A DNA stretch of 64,000 nucleotides from Aurantiochytrium sp. KH105 (Eukaryota; Sar; Bigyra; Thraustochytrida; Thraustochytriidae): positions 536,338 to 600,337 of the forward strand of contig BGKB01000046.1 of NCBI GenBank assembly GCA_003116975.1, read 5' to 3'. Below, piece by piece: positions 61,284 through 64,000 of this stretch (positions are counted from its first letter, which is position 1; every line of letters starts with the position of its first letter). Both the position numbers and the translations under genes were made by a program. The notes beneath the pieces were generated by a model that was not told the DNA's origin, did no database searches, and saw only the letters and a program-made list of their open reading frames with translations.

Positions 61284-63707
61284 ATGCAACGCAGGAAAGC
61301 TGGGGCGGTCGGACAGGGCATCGCCGACGGGCGAGAGGGCCCCGACTCGGACGAAGAAGGCGTCTCCTCGTGCAGCGGCGGCGGAAGCGACGACGACGGC
61401 GACGACGACAACGATGAAGGAGACCACGAGATCCGCTTTGGAAATCAAGGTCTTCTTGGGCGCGCCAGCGCAGCAGCAGCCACGCGCAGCGTCGCGGCAG
61501 CAAAGCCGGCCTCAGGCATCTCGATCAAGGTGATACTCTTGCTATTTGCTGCGGCCTTTACTATTTTTTTAGGCTTTCAAGGCGCCGAAAAGCTCATCGA
61601 GATTGTCTCCGCGGATGATGCCAGCGACGAGCTCGAGCCTGGAAGCGTTGGGGCTCCGGGATTCTCAAGTCAGCTGGAAGACGACGACGACGAAGATGGA
61701 GCAGACGACGGTGAAGATGAGGGTCTTGACTATCCTCAGCGTCTCCATGCTTATTATCAAAAACACAACCCGCAGCTCCTGGGTGACGTGCCCATGATCC
61801 TCGCGCGCTACGCTGGAAATGAAAAAGAGCTTTTTGCCAAGTTGGAGAAAAAGTACGGAGACCCTGTCCTTCCTGCACGGGTGCAATATGGTGCTCCGGA
61901 TGGAACGGGTGAGGGTGAAGAGGAGACAGACGAAGGTACTGTCGACGATGACGACAACGACGAAGGCATCAATTCGATGCAACAGAAGCAAAAGACACAC
62001 AGCGGCAGTGTCGCCAGAAACAATCGCAACCCTTCGCAACATGCTTCCCTTCACGACAGTCACTCTCCGGAAATTGTAGACGTGAGTGCTCCTGATGAGA
62101 ACATGGATTCCGATGATGAAGACGACGAGGATCCGTTCGTGGTCGAGTCCGATGACCCAGAAGATTCAGAAGAGTGGCAAAACAACGGAGACGGCTCAGC
62201 CGACGACTTTGGCCAGGACGCCTCTCCCGATGCTGACTTTAATGTACTTCACGAAATTGACGATGGCATGAGCCTTCTCGATGGCCCTCGAAACGAGGCT
62301 AGCAGCATCGCAAGCCGCGGAAAAGTAAAAGTGATCGGTGTTGGTTTTCCTGGCACGGGCATTGACCACGTACACCGGTACATCAAGGATGGTCTTCAAT
62401 GGGAGACAGCGTCTCGCGACGAAGTTGCTTCCACATTGCGCGACATTATGTCGCGACCGGGTCTTCCTGGATTCGATAAATTTGATGCCTACGAGGCAGT
62501 GGTCGATGACACCACTGCCCTCTTTTTCGAAGAGCTCATGGCCACCTATCCAAAGGCAAAGATTGTGCTCACTGTGCGCCCTGTCGATGAATGGTACGAG
62601 TCCTTTAAGTCTGTTGTCAGCAAGTTTTCGGGCGACGTGAGCCTGCTCCTCCGGCAAGAAGTCTATGAAGTGCTTCTTGGCAATCTAACGGCCAACGAGT
62701 TCGTGTGGAAAAAGCAATATCAGGCATTTTACCATCGTGCCCTTCACGTCATTCCGCGCGCGCGACGGAAACTTCTTTGTGCGTATGCAGAGGAAGACGA
62801 CCGCTGGGACTGGCTCGGTCGCTTTCTTACAGACGCACAGCACCCCGGCGCGGGCCCACCGTTGCGTGTTTCTGGTTCGTGGCGAGCGCCGCGACTTTTA
62901 CCGAGCAGGCAGCTGGCCTTGCTCATGCGTAACGAGCAGGTGAGCGATCCATTAAGCAAGGTTCACAAACTCTCAACACGAACGCTGGCCAACACTGGCG
63001 ATCTGGGCGCCCTGCGCGTCATAGGAGCTGGTCTTGATGCTACTGGAGGCGCAATGCTCGCGCAAGCCTTGAAGAAGCTGGGTCTCAAGGTCGCCAGTCA
63101 GTGGTACGAGTCTTCGTCGTCGTCGTCATCATCATCATCGTCTTCTTCTGACTCTTGCAGTGAGTGCCGCAAGGTTTCGCAAAATCTTCACCGCGTTCTT
63201 ACGGAAGACACAAAGGAACCTGTAAACTTTGGCTACAATGGTATCTTCCATGGTGTTGATGCCATTGTCGGGTCTCCTGCGTCCATGCTCGTGCAAGAGG
63301 CAGCGCGCTTCAACCCAGACGCAAAAATTGTGCTGACTGTTCGAAATCTTGACGCCTGGTGGAAGGAGATGCGTTGTCGCATGCGCAGCTTGGAGCGTAA
63401 ACATGGCACGTCGCGAAGATCTAAGTCACGATATGCAACGGCGTCAATGTACCATCGTCTCGTCTTTGGGTCAGAGGATCCCGTACGCGAATTTTTGCAC
63501 AAACGAAGATATCGCGATCACCTCCTTGGTCTTGCCGGCATCGCACCCGAGCGAATTCTCGTCATTGATCTCACACGAGATGGTCCGAGCGGCGACGCCT
63601 GGCGCCAACTTTGCCGATTTCTGAGAAGTAGCAAGTGCACGCCGCGTTTGGAAGCAAGCAGTTTTCCGACACTGCGACCTTTTTGTGGAGCAAGTGGCAT
63701 GCGCTAG
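61284..63707 (+). CDS. Type II membrane protein with two tandem sulfotransferase-like domains
   Basis: 807 aa from the ATG at 61284; the open frame starts earlier at TTG. A cytosolic acidic N-terminus leads into one membrane helix (about residues 80-98, typical Golgi type II). An extended acidic stem follows (about 100-345), containing a helical module (LHAYYQKHNPQLLGDVPMIL...ELFAKLEKKYGD) of a kind common in protist proteins. Domain 1 (about 347-515) opens KVIGVGFPGTGIDHVHRYI and includes KIVLTVRPVDEWYES; domain 2 (about 577-790) opens LRVIGAGLDATGGAML and includes KIVLTVRNLDAWWKEM. Both show the P-loop-like start and the core strand plus Arg-x-x-x-x-Trp pattern of the Sulfotransfer_4-type family. 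In domain 2 the P-loop lysine/threonine positions differ from classical sulfotransferases, so one copy may be inactive. A Ser run is present (about 620-632). Confidence 0.85.
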   Translation: MQRRKAGAVGQGIADGREGPDSDEEGVSSCSGGGSDDDGDDDNDEGDHEIRFGNQGLLGRASAAAATRSVAAAKPASGISIKVILLLFAAAFTIFLGFQGAEKLIEIVSADDASDELEPGSVGAPGFSSQLEDDDDEDGADDGEDEGLDYPQRLHAYYQKHNPQLLGDVPMILARYAGNEKELFAKLEKKYGDPVLPARVQYGAPDGTGEGEEETDEGTVDDDDNDEGINSMQQKQKTHSGSVARNNRNPSQHASLHDSHSPEIVDVSAPDENMDSDDEDDEDPFVVESDDPEDSEEWQNNGDGSADDFGQDASPDADFNVLHEIDDGMSLLDGPRNEASSIASRGKVKVIGVGFPGTGIDHVHRYIKDGLQWETASRDEVASTLRDIMSRPGLPGFDKFDAYEAVVDDTTALFFEELMATYPKAKIVLTVRPVDEWYESFKSVVSKFSGDVSLLLRQEVYEVLLGNLTANEFVWKKQYQAFYHRALHVIPRARRKLLCAYAEEDDRWDWLGRFLTDAQHPGAGPPLRVSGSWRAPRLLPSRQLALLMRNEQVSDPLSKVHKLSTRTLANTGDLGALRVIGAGLDATGGAMLAQALKKLGLKVASQWYESSSSSSSSSSSSSDSCSECRKVSQNLHRVLTEDTKEPVNFGYNGIFHGVDAIVGSPASMLVQEAARFNPDAKIVLTVRNLDAWWKEMRCRMRSLERKHGTSRRSKSRYATASMYHRLVFGSEDPVREFLHKRRYRDHLLGLAGIAPERILVIDLTRDGPSGDAWRQLCRFLRSSKCTPRLEASSFPTLRPFCGASGMR

Positions 63708-64000
63708 GCAGCCGAGGAAGCAGACCGACGAATAAAGGAAACACAGAGAGAGAGAGATGGGCAGCGAGCCGTTCTTGATTGATAGAACGGCGTAACGAAT
63801 ATTCCTTGCATGCCACTGTTGCTTGTGAGGGACGAAAAGGTATCGCGCGTGTGCTTTCCAGACTCCTTATGAGGGAAATCGGGGTATGATTTTTTGGGGG
63901 AGATCAGTGGAGCAAAGGAGAATCACGCTGGATACTTGTTGCTATCGGTCTTTCACGGACCAGAATATGACATTAAGATCAGAATGATCGATTAAGAGGC
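63708..64000. other. Right-edge spacer
   Basis: 293 bp; an aataaa-like signal at about 63733 could end the sulfotransferase-like transcript. No gene is seen. Confidence 0.5.

Noticed and set aside
1-64000. CRISPR array, rRNA, telomeric repeats, transposons or viral genes
   Set aside because: No regularly spaced direct repeats with unique spacers, no rRNA core sequences, no TTAGGG-type arrays and no transposase, integrase or reverse transcriptase motifs were seen.

Overview
This 64 kb window is nuclear DNA of a eukaryotic microbe. It encodes ARP3, VPS26, ATP23, eEF1B-beta, a lipin, an inositol-polyphosphate 5-phosphatase, a UDP/dTDP-glucose 4,6-dehydratase and a TLC-type nucleotide transporter. 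The genome is GC-rich. Nearly all genes are single open frames, and only the ATP23 gene needs introns (two short GT-AG introns). Intergenic DNA is full of tetra- and pentanucleotide repeats, and many proteins carry long low-complexity, acidic, poly-Ala, poly-Pro or poly-Gly tracts. This best fits a stramenopile of the thraustochytrid/labyrinthulid type, but that assignment is inference from gene style, not proof.

Layout: 1-1.2 kb holds the downstream part of a membrane protein gene that runs off the left edge. 1.2-4.3 kb is non-coding, with compound microsatellites and a ~161-bp tandem repeat array. 4.3-16.2 kb is a normal gene block: eEF1B-beta, a small hypothetical gene, an SH3-lipin, VPS26, a cysteine-rich membrane protein, a secreted protein with a duplicated 3' end, and an unknown 441-aa protein. 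16.2-31.8 kb is a 15.6 kb tract in which no gene can be supported; it is a patchwork of short-unit repeats and pyrimidine-rich segments. 31.8-63.7 kb is a second gene block: a paralogue of the cysteine-rich membrane protein, the 5-phosphatase, the dehydratase, a PH-domain protein, an MFS transporter, the nucleotide transporter, an FtsJ-like protein with a CCCH finger, a TPR tail-anchored protein, a cPLA2/patatin-like lipase, ATP23, ARP3, a membrane-anchored beta-hydroxyacid dehydrogenase, an EGF-like multipass protein and a tandem-domain sulfotransferase-like protein.

There is no operon logic. Several neighbours are divergent pairs sharing a 0.5-1.6 kb spacer: eEF1B-beta/hypothetical, lipin/VPS26, dehydratase/PH protein, lipase/ATP23 and dehydrogenase/EGF protein. 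A loose theme is membrane and lipid biology (lipin, 5-phosphatase, phospholipase, retromer, PH protein), but co-location need not mean co-function. Where the longest open frame begins at a non-ATG codon, I used the first suitable ATG. No tRNA, rRNA, CRISPR array or recognisable transposon was found.
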